NCBI GenBank assembly: GCA_049975385.1
Contig: JBNGDO010000003.1
Coordinates: forward strand, 1-64,000
Source of the DNA: DSWT01 sp049975385
GTDB taxonomy: Bacteria; Chloroflexota; Anaerolineae; B4-G1; SLSP01
Reading direction: 5' to 3'
DNA: 64,000 nt
In this document: in pieces, positions 1-7,627 of the stretch
Position numbering within the stretch: position 1 is the stretch's first letter
Layout of the letters: each line of letters opens with the position of its first letter
The notes under the pieces: generated by a model
Told to the model about the DNA's origin: nothing
The model's database searches: none
Seen by the model: the letters and a program-made list of their open reading frames with translations, nothing else
Position numbers and translations under genes: made by a program

Positions 1-222
1 AAAACACCCTTTCCCCCGCGCCCTTGGGCGCAAAATACCGCACCTGGTGAATTTTCGGATAGATTCTAAGCCCTAGCGATAGGGTCTGACTTTCTCAACG
101 TTAATACTGGTTAAAGAAAATTATAGCACGTATAAATGCAAAGGTCAAGGGAGTGTGCGATATTCAACATAAATATGCAGGCTTAGTGACAAAATTCCGC
201 AAAGTACATTGAAGTTGAATCA
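1..222. other. Gene-free left edge with an outward promoter
   Basis: I see no convincing coding sequence here. Two short palindromes occur near the edge, one around 18-33 (GCGCCC..GGGCGC) and one around 70-87 (CCCTA..TAGGG). They fall in the part that would be transcribed leftward from the promoter at 120-148, so they may be 5' leader structure of a gene or RNA beyond the edge. I could not match this leader to a known RNA family. Confidence 0.5.
120..148 (-). promoter_or_regulatory. Strong sigma70-type promoter, leftward
   Basis: Read on the minus strand, TTGACC (143-148) is followed by a 17-base spacer and a perfect TATAAT (120-125). Transcription would start near 113 and run off the left edge, divergent from the lipoprotein gene at 295. 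The product lies outside the window. Confidence 0.75.
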
Positions 223-294
223 TTGCCTTATGGCCAACAAGCGTTAGAATATGCTTTACTTGATTGGATAGATGGAAAAGAGGTCTTTAGAAAA

Positions 295-834
295 ATGATG
301 CGCTGTTTGCGGGGTGTGTTTGTTCTGTTGGTGTGCATCGGATTGTGCGCGGGATGTGAAAGGACGGAAACGCTGATCACGCAAACCACGCCGACGCCAA
401 GTGTGTTGTCGCAGTGGGCAATCGCGGCGGAGGCAAGCTCGCAGTTTGGTTTTCCTGATTGGAGCGTGACCCGCGCAACCGGTGCGCCGGAGATCAATGC
501 TTGTGAAGATGACTCGCGCGCATGGGCGTCCGCGCGGGGAAACGGCGTGGAATGGCTACGTTTGACGTACGCGCAGCCGGTATACGCGACGGAGGTGCGC
601 GTTTATCAGACACTGGGGCGGGGGGCCATCTTCCGCGTCTCGCTTGTCGATGAGAGCGGTGCGGCGCAGCGGGTTTGGGAAGGCGAAGACACGGATAGAA
701 CTTGTCCCGGGGTGCTGACCGTCGCTATACCGCAGACGGTGGAGCGCATCGTCGGCGTGCACATCGACCTCGACGAGTCGCGCACCGGATTCTGGAACCA
801 GATCGATGCGGTGGAATTGATCGGTGTGCGTTAG
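295..834 (+). CDS. Small lipoprotein with discoidin-like beta domain
   Basis: The protein is about 180 residues. The start at 295 (MMRCLRG) is preferred over the upstream in-frame start at 223 because it gives a clean lipoprotein signal: basic N-terminus, hydrophobic stretch and lipobox LCAGC. It would be exported and lipidated at the membrane. After a short Thr/Pro linker the mature part resembles F5/8-type or PPC-like carbohydrate-binding beta domains (TGAPEINACEDD, then EWLRLTYAQPV and a FWNQIDAVELIGV end), as found in proteins that bind glycans on surfaces. That family call is by pattern only. It stands alone, convergent with the DprA-like gene 23 bases downstream. No catalytic motif is visible. 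Confidence 0.7.
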   Translation: MMRCLRGVFVLLVCIGLCAGCERTETLITQTTPTPSVLSQWAIAAEASSQFGFPDWSVTRATGAPEINACEDDSRAWASARGNGVEWLRLTYAQPVYATEVRVYQTLGRGAIFRVSLVDESGAAQRVWEGEDTDRTCPGVLTVAIPQTVERIVGVHIDLDESRTGFWNQIDAVELIGVR

Positions 835-856
835 GGCTTGGGCGGGTTTTTCTCGG

Positions 857-1846
857 TTAGTCACCAAAGAGCCGTTTCTTCAGAGCCTCGGGGACGCGTC
901 CCCCCTTTTCGAGCACGCGCAGCGCTTCCGCCGGAGAGGGTGGGGGATCGGTGGGCGGTTCTGAGGTGAGCCCGAATGACGGCGGTGGCGATGGTATCGT
1001 CTTCGTCTGCTCTATTGTGCTGATTGGCGCGGCGGGAAACTCTGTCAGCCACAATGCAGCCTCGGCGGCACTTGTAACGACACGGATGCCTTGGGGGGTA
1101 TGCGTTCCAGGAGATGTCGTAAGCAGGAGTGCGTTTGCGAGCGCATTTGTGCCAACTTCCGTTTTGTCCAGGGTGGCAGTGCTGCTATACACGCGGCGCA
1201 TAGCTGCACCCGCGGCGACTTGCTGCAAGATATCGTCCCACGCGGGATTGGGGCGTGCAGTGAGGGGCAGGGGGCTAAGAAGAAGCAGACGTCCATTTTG
1301 TAGGAGTGCCTGTTCTTGCTCGGGTAGTGTGAGATGTTCGAGGCCCTGCTTTGCAAAGAGTAGGACTTCACCTTCGCTGGTGATCATTTCTTCCAGCAGT
1401 AGGTTCGCTTGTGGACTTTCTCGAAACGTAGCGAGCAGCAGGTTTTCCCCTAACAAAATTCCCACTGTTTCTTGTATGAGTTCCTGGATTTCGGCGTCGA
1501 GCGGGCCGGGCGCCAGGTAGACGATCGGGCGCATCAATAAGCTTAATTCGCCCGCGTAGAACAGCAGCGCCGGACGCAGTTTGGCGGGGAGTTCCTGTAA
1601 CCCCATCGGGTAGAGGGGTTCGTTCCATCGCAACGCGGCAACGTCCGGTAGCTCGTGCGGGGGATGGAGTCTGCTGGCTTCTTCGGCTGTCAGTCCCAAG
1701 GCTTTGGCCTGGGCAGGCAAGGCTTCCAGAGCGGCATGCAGCGTCAGCCCTCGTTGATCCCACATTGCAAGCAGCGTTTTGGCGCGCTGCGGCGTAAGTC
1801 CGGCATTGAACAAAAACCACATCCAGAGCTGAGTTTCATTAGCCAT
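857..1846 (-). CDS. DprA/Smf-like protein, degenerate
   Basis: This 329-residue protein has the layout of DNA-processing protein A. An N-terminal helical part (LTPQRAKTLLAMW) resembles the SAM/HhH region. Next comes the 'YP.gL.elP..lrPalLfy.GeL' entry into the Rossmann domain, then the 'ALLQNGRLLLLSPLPL' segment that matches the DprA strand before its R-P-N motif. The canonical nucleotide/ssDNA motif GSR and the SG.A.GID motif are not recognisable (APGPLD stands where GSR is expected), so this may be a divergent paralogue rather than a working RecA loader. A Pro-rich linker and a basic tail (EALKKRLFGD) follow. The start overlaps the stop of dtd by 8 bases, suggesting translational coupling. 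Family call moderate, function uncertain. Confidence 0.6.
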   Translation of the reverse strand: MANETQLWMWFLFNAGLTPQRAKTLLAMWDQRGLTLHAALEALPAQAKALGLTAEEASRLHPPHELPDVAALRWNEPLYPMGLQELPAKLRPALLFYAGELSLLMRPIVYLAPGPLDAEIQELIQETVGILLGENLLLATFRESPQANLLLEEMITSEGEVLLFAKQGLEHLTLPEQEQALLQNGRLLLLSPLPLTARPNPAWDDILQQVAAGAAMRRVYSSTATLDKTEVGTNALANALLLTTSPGTHTPQGIRVVTSAAEAALWLTEFPAAPISTIEQTKTIPSPPPSFGLTSEPPTDPPPSPAEALRVLEKGGRVPEALKKRLFGD

Positions 1847-2297
1847 TAGGGTCTCCGGGTTCCTTTTCGAGAATGATTGTTACCGGACCATCGTTGACCA
1901 AGCTGACATGCATGTGCGCGCGGAAGACACCGGTTGCGACGGGGATGTCTGTCGCGCGCAAGGCACCCACAAAGACGTCGACGAGCGCCTCGGCGACGTC
2001 TGGCGGCGCGGCTTTGACGAAGGAGGGGCGGAAACCACGGCGAACGTCACCATAGAGCGTGAACTGCGAGACCACCAGCGCGCTGCCGCCGGTGGTTTGC
2101 ACGGAGAGATTCATCTTACCCTCGGCATCGCTGAAGATGCGTAGATTGGCGGTTTTGTGCGCCAGCCAGCGTGCCTCCTTCTCGGTGTCGCCCTCACCGG
2201 CAGCCAGCAGCACCAGCAATCCCGGCCCGATTTCTCCGACAATGGCATCATCTACGGTAACGGAAGCGTGTGTGACACGTTGAACGACTGCGCGCAT
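1839..2297 (-). CDS. dtd: D-aminoacyl-tRNA deacylase
   Basis: The 152-residue length is typical for Dtd. The enzyme hydrolyses D-aminoacyl-tRNA in the cytosol, recycling tRNA mischarged with D-amino acids or glycine. The N-terminus MRAVVQRV, the SQFTLYGD motif near residue 78 and the NDGPVT motif near residue 135 (Gly-Pro chirality filter) are all present, so it should be active. ATG at 2297 is the natural start. It lies upstream of, and overlaps by 8 bases, the DprA-like gene; the DUF2442 gene ends 45 bases before it, so the promoter at 2922-2950 could feed all four genes. Confidence 0.95.
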   Translation of the reverse strand: MRAVVQRVTHASVTVDDAIVGEIGPGLLVLLAAGEGDTEKEARWLAHKTANLRIFSDAEGKMNLSVQTTGGSALVVSQFTLYGDVRRGFRPSFVKAAPPDVAEALVDVFVGALRATDIPVATGVFRAHMHVSLVNDGPVTIILEKEPGDPNG

Positions 2298-2342
2298 ATA
2301 GGGCCTTTATAGTAACGATCCTTCAATGCTGATCTCTTTAGT

Positions 2343-2609
2343 TTAGGCGTATTGTTCCACTAATTCCGGTGATTCTATGGGTTGTAATTCAGCTAACAAC
2401 GTCTCGGGGGCAATATCTTGCGCATTTGGCCAGGTGACTGCGCCAAAGACGATGTTGACTTGATTGAAGTAGTGCACGTCTCTCAGTTCACGCAAAACAC
2501 CTCGATCCAGGTAGGGTTTGACATCAAATATCCCTTGTTGCCCATTTTCGAGTTCCACATAAATACGGTATTCGGGGAGTGGTTTTACCAATTTTACGTC
2601 CCAGTACAT
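2343..2609 (-). CDS. DUF2442 family protein
   Basis: An 88-residue protein with the DUF2442 pattern: a beta strand 'VKLVKPLPEYRIYVELENGQQGIFDVKPYL', then 'GVLRELRD...F..V...FGAVTWPNAQDIAPETLL'. The end WPN.QDIAPE.L is the hallmark of the family. DUF2442 genes are very often found next to DUF4160 genes, and that is the case here with a 9-base gap. The pair has been suggested to be toxin-antitoxin-like, but no activity can be read from the sequence. Base composition is more AT-rich than that of the neighbours, consistent with a mobile small-gene pair. Confidence 0.85.
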   Translation of the reverse strand: MYWDVKLVKPLPEYRIYVELENGQQGIFDVKPYLDRGVLRELRDVHYFNQVNIVFGAVTWPNAQDIAPETLLAELQPIESPELVEQYA

Positions 2610-2618
2610 ATATTCACC

Positions 2619-2885
2619 TCATAACGGTGCGATTTTGTAGGGAAGTTCACCCTGTATAGTCAGTTCCCAGTTTGCCAGCAATTCGTCTTGATGAAGCTCG
2701 ATCCATGCCTGCACCAGGCGTAATTGCTTGCGTGGTAACTGCCCAGCTAATATCTCGCCATCTATGATTCCAATAGAAGCCTCAAATTCAGCATATTTGG
2801 CATGAATGTGGGGCGAATGATGGTGCTGGTTGTCAATGAGGTATAAACGGATGATGATCCCGTAAAACATGGATATGACAGGCAC
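2619..2885 (-). CDS. DUF4160 family protein
   Basis: About 88 residues with the DUF4160 signature: 'VPVISMFYGIIIRLY', then 'HHHSPHIHAKY.EFEASIGI.DGEI..G.LPRKQLRLVQAWIELHQDELLANW'. A GTG at 2885 is chosen because GGAGG (2892-2896) lies 6 bases upstream and family members begin MPxISxFYGI; a TTG at 2891 is also in frame. First gene of the DUF4160-DUF2442 pair, driven by its own consensus promoter. The His-rich HHHSPHIH segment could be a metal or catalytic site, which is inference. Confidence 0.85.
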   Translation of the reverse strand: MPVISMFYGIIIRLYLIDNQHHHSPHIHAKYAEFEASIGIIDGEILAGQLPRKQLRLVQAWIELHQDELLANWELTIQGELPYKIAPL

Positions 2886-2921
2886 ATTCAACCTCCGGAA
2901 GTACGACTTTGCCGTATAAGA

Positions 2922-2950
2922 ATTATATCCACTCTTGTTGCTTAAGTCAA
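2922..2950 (-). promoter_or_regulatory. Promoter of the DUF4160-DUF2442 unit
   Basis: On the minus strand TTGACT (2945-2950), a 17-base spacer and TATAAT (2922-2927) form a near-perfect sigma70 promoter about 37 bases before the DUF4160 start. The next gene upstream (acpS) ends at 2952, so the -35 box lies immediately after its stop. Confidence 0.8.
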
Positions 2951-2951
2951 T

Positions 2952-3335
2952 TTAGGTTTTTCCCATAGCTACGGCAAACGCGATCGCGATGCCCCCATCG
3001 TGACTGAGGCTGACCGCCCACTCGGTTAGCGCTTGCGCCTCGGCGAGCGCGCGGGCGCGTCCGTGGAGGATGACGTAGGGTTTGCCGCCGGCCTCGTTCA
3101 GCGTTTCGACCTCATGCCAGCCGATGCCCGCCGGAGAGAGGATGCGCACCCCAACGCCCAGCGCTTTGGCGACGGCCTCTTTCGCTGCAAAGCGGGCTGC
3201 GAGTTCCGCCGGACGCCCGCGGCTGTAGCGGACCTCCTCCGGCGTGTAGACGCGCGCGAGGAACTTCTCGCCGAAGTGCTGTAGCAGCTGCTCGATGCGC
3301 GAGATATCCACGAGATCCACACCGGTGGCGAGCAT
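2952..3335 (-). CDS. acpS: Holo-[acyl-carrier-protein] synthase
   Basis: AcpS transfers 4'-phosphopantetheine from CoA to the serine of acyl carrier protein. Family motifs are intact: GVDLVDISRIE near the N-terminus (Mg-binding Asp) and ARFAAKEAVAKALG in the middle (Glu/Lys), with a closing SLSHDGGIAIAFAV strand. The start at 3335 (MLATGVDLV) is preferred over an in-frame start at 3356, since it leaves one base after the stop of the M16 gene, a normal operon junction. Length about 127 residues is standard. It is the last gene of the M16-M16-acpS string. Confidence 0.95.
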   Translation of the reverse strand: MLATGVDLVDISRIEQLLQHFGEKFLARVYTPEEVRYSRGRPAELAARFAAKEAVAKALGVGVRILSPAGIGWHEVETLNEAGGKPYVILHGRARALAEAQALTEWAVSLSHDGGIAIAFAVAMGKT

Positions 3336-3336
3336 A

Positions 3337-4620
3337 TCACTCCGCGGGATCGACAATGGCGAGTGCGTAGTGCTCGGGATCGAGCCAGCGTTGGGCTACA
3401 GCCTGCACCTGCGCCGGGGTGACGGCCATAATCATATCGGTATAGCGTTGGAGGTAATCCAGTCCCAGGTTGTGACGCTCGATGTTGAGCAGCGCGTGGG
3501 CGACGCCCACGTTGGTCTCCAGATGCAACGGCAGGCTACCGGTGAGGTAGGATTGTGTATCGTGCAGTTCCTCTTTGGGGACGCGCGTATCGCGGATGCG
3601 GCGCAGTTCCCGTAGAATAAGGTTCATCGTCCTATCGACGTTCGCCGGGTTGACGCCCGCAACAATGCGCCAGGGGCCTGGACCTTTCCCACCTTCGAGG
3701 TTGCTGTAGACGTAGTAGGCCAGGCCGTTGGTTTCGCGGATGATCTTCCCCAGCCGCCCGTACATCCCGAAGACGCCGAACACGGTGTTGGCGACGAAGC
3801 ATGGCACGAAGTTGGGGTCTGCGCGCGCCGGGCCGGGCCAGCCGAGGACGAGGTTGCTTTGCATCTTGTCTTCGATGGTGAGACGCTGTTCGCGGCGTTG
3901 GGTCAGTGCCGGCACGGGGGGGATCTCGGCGATGGGAGGACGGCTGCCTTGCCAATCGCCGAAAGCGGTGGCGACGGCTTGTGCTGCTTCTGTCGCCTTG
4001 AGCGCGCCGACAACAGTGATCACGGCATTCTGTGGAGCAAAGCAGGTTTCGTGAAATTGTGCTAAATCGTCGCGGGTGATGCGCTCTATGGTTTCGCGGT
4101 AGCCGGTTTGACTCCAGTGATAGGGATGATCGTCCGGGTAGGCTAGCGTGCGGAAGGTCAGTGCTGCCATGCGGCGTGGATCGCTCTCGCGTTCCTGGAT
4201 GTCGGTGAGGATTTCGGCGCGGGCTTTCTCCACCTGGTCGTTTTCAAAAGCCGGATTGCGCAGGATGTCACTGAGGATATCCAGCAGCAGTGGCAGATAT
4301 TCGACCAATCCCTTCGCACCAAAGCCGGTGGTCTGCACGCCAGCATTAATGCCGAAGCTGGCGGCGATGGATTCGATCTCTTCGTAGAGCTGCGCGAAAC
4401 TGCGTTGACGCGTGCCACGTTCAAGTACATCGCAGGTGAAGCCGGCCAGCCCGATCTTGTCCAAAGACACATCCATCGCGCCTGCGTGCAGATAGCCGCT
4501 GACGACGATGGTGGGACTGCTGAAGTTCTCGCGGGCCAGCACGGTAATGCCGTTAGGTAAGACATGGCGCACAATATCGTCAGGGCCGGGCAAAGAAAGC
4601 ACGGATTTCCGTTTGTACAT
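3337..4620 (-). CDS. M16 family peptidase-like subunit without zinc motif
   Basis: About 427 residues, two M16 half-domains. Where catalytic members have HxxEH, this protein reads LAGFTCDVLERGT, so the zinc ligands are missing. It still has the C-terminal substrate-clamp region (Y.VYSNLEGGKGPG.W). In paired M16B systems one subunit is catalytic and the other supports binding, and its neighbour has an intact site. ATG at 4620 is chosen for the GGAGAG upstream; the longer frame to 4662 is probably non-coding. It could act on short or unfolded peptides in the cytosol, as no signal peptide is visible. Confidence 0.9.
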   Translation of the reverse strand: MYKRKSVLSLPGPDDIVRHVLPNGITVLARENFSSPTIVVSGYLHAGAMDVSLDKIGLAGFTCDVLERGTRQRSFAQLYEEIESIAASFGINAGVQTTGFGAKGLVEYLPLLLDILSDILRNPAFENDQVEKARAEILTDIQERESDPRRMAALTFRTLAYPDDHPYHWSQTGYRETIERITRDDLAQFHETCFAPQNAVITVVGALKATEAAQAVATAFGDWQGSRPPIAEIPPVPALTQRREQRLTIEDKMQSNLVLGWPGPARADPNFVPCFVANTVFGVFGMYGRLGKIIRETNGLAYYVYSNLEGGKGPGPWRIVAGVNPANVDRTMNLILRELRRIRDTRVPKEELHDTQSYLTGSLPLHLETNVGVAHALLNIERHNLGLDYLQRYTDMIMAVTPAQVQAVAQRWLDPEHYALAIVDPAE

Positions 4621-4672
4621 CGTCTCTCCAAGATGACTATTTGATGACTCTATAGAGAACAAACCACGAATC

Positions 4673-4728
4673 TACACGAATTTTCACCAATAAAGACCAA
4701 TTCGTGTAGATTTGTGAAGATTCGTGGT
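4673..4728. repeat. Inverted copy pair of a dispersed 28-base repeat
   Basis: A left arm beginning ACCACGAATCTACACGAATT meets its inverted copy ending at 4728. The right arm carries an extra 10-base near-duplication (a second CT.CACAAAT unit). The 28-base string that starts at 4670 recurs exactly near 11612-11639. The pair can fold into a hairpin between the two M16 genes. Confidence 0.8.
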
Positions 4729-4734
4729 AAGACT

Positions 4735-6018
4735 TCATTTTCGCGCCAAATACCAGCCGGTGGTGCGGTTTTGCGGGCGCAGGTAGGTTTGTGCGACACG
4801 TTGCACGTCCTCCGTGGTGACGGCGGCGATGTTGTCCAGGTAGCGCGTAAACCACTCGTAATCGGCAAAGATTTCGCTGTAACCCAACCAGAATGCCTGG
4901 TGGGTGGTGCTTTCGCTGGCGTAAGCGAAGAGCGCGCGCGCCTGTTGCTGTGCCTTTTCCAATTCCGCCTGCGTCACTGGTGCCTCCTGCAGTCGCTCGA
5001 TTTCGGACCATAGTGTGGCTTCGACCTCTTCGAGGGTGCGTCCCGGCCAGACGGTCGCCGTCAATTGGTAGAGGCCGGGATCGACGGCCGTCATCAGGTT
5101 ACCGCTAACATCGATGGCGAACTCTGTTTCCACAAGTGCCTGATACAGGCGGCTGGTATGGTTGGTGACGCCACCGCCAACCAGGAATCCCGACGCGCCC
5201 GCAAGCACGGCGTTGAGCACCGTCAGCGCAAAGTAGGTTGGTTTGCCGGCCACATCTTCGTAGCGGGCAGCGGGAATGTGGAAAGCCAGGTTGAGGTAGT
5301 CGGTCTGTCCCGCGCCTTCGACGACGATGCGTCGTTCGCCGCGTTGGGGCGGTTCGACGGCAGTGACCGGCGGAATCTCGGGCCCGGCTTCGATCCCGCC
5401 GAAGTAGCGTTCGGTGATGCGCTCGATTTCTCCGGCGTTGAAGTCGCCAGCGATAGCGAGGATCGCGTTGTTGGGCGTATAATACGTGTGGTAGTAGTCG
5501 CGTAGCATCTCGCACGTCATCGTTTGCAGGTCGCAGAGATGGCCAAGGGTTTCGTGCCCGTAGGGATGCACGCGGTAGGCTGCCGCCGAAACTTCCTCGC
5601 CGAGCAGGAACAGCGGCGAGTTCTCATTGCCCTGACGCTCGCTGATGATGACGCTGCGCTCGGACTCGACCTCTTCCGGATCGAAAGCGACGTTGTGCAT
5701 CCGGTCGGATTCGATGTCGAGTGCCACGGATATTTTGTGGGCGGGGAGGGTTTCGTAGTACGTGGTGAAGTCGTACCACGTCATCCCATTGAACACACCA
5801 CCTTCGCGGGCGATGGCCTCATCGGCGGCGCCTTCCGGCCAACGTTCCGAGCCTTTGAACAGCATATGCTCGACCCAGTGCGAAATGCCCGTCATGCCCT
5901 GGCGCTCGTTGCGCACGCCGGCGCGGTACCAGGCCCACACGCTGACGACCGGCGCCGCGTGGCTCTCGCGGATGAGGACGTGCAGGCCATTATCGAGTTT
6001 CGTGCGTAATAACGTCAT
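4735..6018 (-). CDS. Zinc M16 peptidase, catalytic subunit
   Basis: 427 residues. The inverted zinc motif HxxEH is present as HWVEH near residue 47 (ISHWVEHMLFKGSERW), and the distal glutamate expected about 75 residues later lies in EEVESERSVIISE. This is a standard pitrilysin-like M16B peptidase. It is followed after about 115 bases (filled by a hairpin repeat) by a second M16 gene lacking the zinc site, the usual two-subunit arrangement. No signal peptide. The N-terminal MTLLRTKLDNGLHVLI is a normal family start. Confidence 0.95.
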   Translation of the reverse strand: MTLLRTKLDNGLHVLIRESHAAPVVSVWAWYRAGVRNERQGMTGISHWVEHMLFKGSERWPEGAADEAIAREGGVFNGMTWYDFTTYYETLPAHKISVALDIESDRMHNVAFDPEEVESERSVIISERQGNENSPLFLLGEEVSAAAYRVHPYGHETLGHLCDLQTMTCEMLRDYYHTYYTPNNAILAIAGDFNAGEIERITERYFGGIEAGPEIPPVTAVEPPQRGERRIVVEGAGQTDYLNLAFHIPAARYEDVAGKPTYFALTVLNAVLAGASGFLVGGGVTNHTSRLYQALVETEFAIDVSGNLMTAVDPGLYQLTATVWPGRTLEEVEATLWSEIERLQEAPVTQAELEKAQQQARALFAYASESTTHQAFWLGYSEIFADYEWFTRYLDNIAAVTTEDVQRVAQTYLRPQNRTTGWYLARK

Positions 6019-6038
6019 TCAAAAAGCTCCCTTTCAAA

Positions 6039-6149
6039 ATGGCAGATGGCAGATGGCAAATGGCAAATGAGTGAATTTGAGCACATTCTTTTACCCTTTC
6101 CCACTATCTTTTCCCGTCTACCGTCTACCGTCTCTGTCTACCGTCTACT
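6039..6149. repeat. Stutter repeats (ATGGCAG/A and GTCTACC words)
   Basis: Two low-complexity runs fill this gap. ATGGCAGATGGCAAATGGC-type repetition covers 6039-6070, and GTCTACC repetition covers 6116-6149. The second run includes the minus-strand TAG stop codon of ugd (6145-6147). The same GTCTACC word reappears at 40265-40418, where it again supplies a TAG stop. Confidence 0.8.
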
Positions 6150-7476
6150 CGATTATCTCTTCGATGCCTACGCCGTTGTAGCCACGCCCGATCGCCATAT
6201 ACAAGAACCCCATTTCGCGCACGAGGTGCGGGTCGTAGATGTTGCGCCCGTCGATCAGGATAGGCTGGTTCATCGTGTCCCGGATGCGCGCCAGGTCCAG
6301 GTTTTTGAATTCGTTCCATTCCGTCACCAGAATGAGCGCGTCGGCGCCTTCCGCCAGGGCATAAGGGTTCTCCGCCATCTCGACTTCGGGCAGCATCCGC
6401 CGCGCATTATCCATCGAGACCGGGTCGTATGCCCGGACTTTGGCGCGTTCGCGGAGCAAATCCCAGGCGATGTCCACGGAGGGCGCTTCGCGCATATCGT
6501 CCGTATTGGGCTTGAAGGCCAGTCCCAGCAGACCGATGGTCTTACCTTCGAGCGTGCCGCCGAGCAGCTTTTTGACCTTGCGAATGGGCGCTTTGCGCTG
6601 GTCGGTGTTGATGTCCATAACGGCGTGGATCAGTTGAGGGTGTCGTCCGGCGACTTCGGCCATATACGCCAGCGCCTTGACATCCTTGGGGAAACACGAG
6701 CCGCCCCAGCCGATCCCGGCATCCAGAAACGCCCTGCCGATGCGTCTATCCATTCCCATGCCGGAGGCGACCTCCTTCACATCCGCGCCGAGCGCCTCGC
6801 AGATGTTGGCAATTTCGTTGATGAAGGAGATTTTGGCTGCCAGAAAAGCGTTGGAAGCGTACTTTATCATTTCCGCCGTGCGCAAGTCGGTGATCATGAT
6901 CGTGGTGCGCAGTGGCAGGTGCAGTTGCGCGACCTTTTCGGCGGCCTCGCGGTCGGTCGAACCGAGGATCACGCGGTCGGGATTCATAAAGTCGGTGATG
7001 GCCGAGCCTTCGCGCAGAAACTCGGGGCATGAGACGACGGCGAATTCCGGCGCGTCGGGCCGCCGGTTGCGGACAATATCTGCCACCCAGTCGCCGGTGC
7101 CCACCGGCACGGTGGACTTGTTGATGATGATAAGGGGGTGCTCCATCACGTCGGCAATGGATTCCGCCGCCATTCGCACGTAACGTAGATCGGCCTGCCC
7201 ATCGACGTCCGACGGTGTGCCCACGGCGATGAAGGCATATTCGCTGTCCTTGAGAGCCTCGGCGTAGGATGTGGTGAAGATGAGTCGCCCGGCTTTCACG
7301 TTGCGCTCGACGACTTCCTCCAGTCCTGGCTCGTAGATGGGCATAATGCCCTTGTTGAGGTTCTCGATACGTTTCTCGTTGATGTCCAGACAGATGACCC
7401 GGTTGCCCAGGTCGGCAAAGCTGGCCCCACTCACTAACCCGACGTAACCTACTCCAATCACGGCGATATTCTTCAT
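6145..7476 (-). CDS. ugd: UDP-glucose 6-dehydrogenase
   Basis: 443 residues. It oxidises UDP-glucose to UDP-glucuronate with two NAD+. Seen: N-terminal Rossmann motif GVGYVG, substrate-binding LREGSAI, and the catalytic-cysteine segment GWGGSCFPKD near residue 260, with a C-terminal nucleotide-binding part (GLAFKPNTDDMREAPS). It should supply UDP-glucuronate for surface glycans, in keeping with the many glycosyltransferase genes in the window. ATG at 7476 has GGAGATG upstream. The stop codon lies inside a GTCTACC stutter repeat. Confidence 0.95.
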   Translation of the reverse strand: MKNIAVIGVGYVGLVSGASFADLGNRVICLDINEKRIENLNKGIMPIYEPGLEEVVERNVKAGRLIFTTSYAEALKDSEYAFIAVGTPSDVDGQADLRYVRMAAESIADVMEHPLIIINKSTVPVGTGDWVADIVRNRRPDAPEFAVVSCPEFLREGSAITDFMNPDRVILGSTDREAAEKVAQLHLPLRTTIMITDLRTAEMIKYASNAFLAAKISFINEIANICEALGADVKEVASGMGMDRRIGRAFLDAGIGWGGSCFPKDVKALAYMAEVAGRHPQLIHAVMDINTDQRKAPIRKVKKLLGGTLEGKTIGLLGLAFKPNTDDMREAPSVDIAWDLLRERAKVRAYDPVSMDNARRMLPEVEMAENPYALAEGADALILVTEWNEFKNLDLARIRDTMNQPILIDGRNIYDPHLVREMGFLYMAIGRGYNGVGIEEIIE

Positions 7477-7528
7477 TATGATTCATCTCCTTGCGGTATG
7501 ACTTAGTGAAGCGTTTGGAAGTTGAAGA

Positions 7529-7556
7529 ATGATACCACAATTATGATGTTTTCCAA
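7529..7556 (-). promoter_or_regulatory. Promoter of ugd
   Basis: Minus strand: TTGGAA (7551-7556), 16-base spacer, TATCAT (7529-7534). The string TGTGGTATCATT around the -10 box also occurs around a plus-strand promoter at 47687-47714. Confidence 0.6.
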
Positions 7557-7577
7557 GCATTGGAGTATACTGATTGT

Positions 7578-7627
7578 GGATTTGGGGATTGGAGATTGGG
7601 AGATTGGAGATTTGGGAATGGTAAATT
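7578..7627 (+). repeat. GGAGATT stutter repeat over a gene start
   Basis: Four to five drifting copies of GATTGGGAGATTGGAGATTT run up to and through the ATG at 7618. The purine-rich units also look like Shine-Dalgarno sequences, so the repeat may have been co-opted as the ribosome-binding site. Confidence 0.65.

Noticed and set aside
228..867. Minus-strand frames at 228-497 and 556-867
   Set aside because: They lie wholly or mostly antisense to a lipoprotein gene with a clear signal peptide and have no protein-like pattern.
6046..7032. Plus-strand 328-codon frame antisense to ugd
   Set aside because: Ugd is unmistakable on the other strand. The frame is rich in His, Gln, Arg and Val in a way typical of antisense translation of GC-rich genes.
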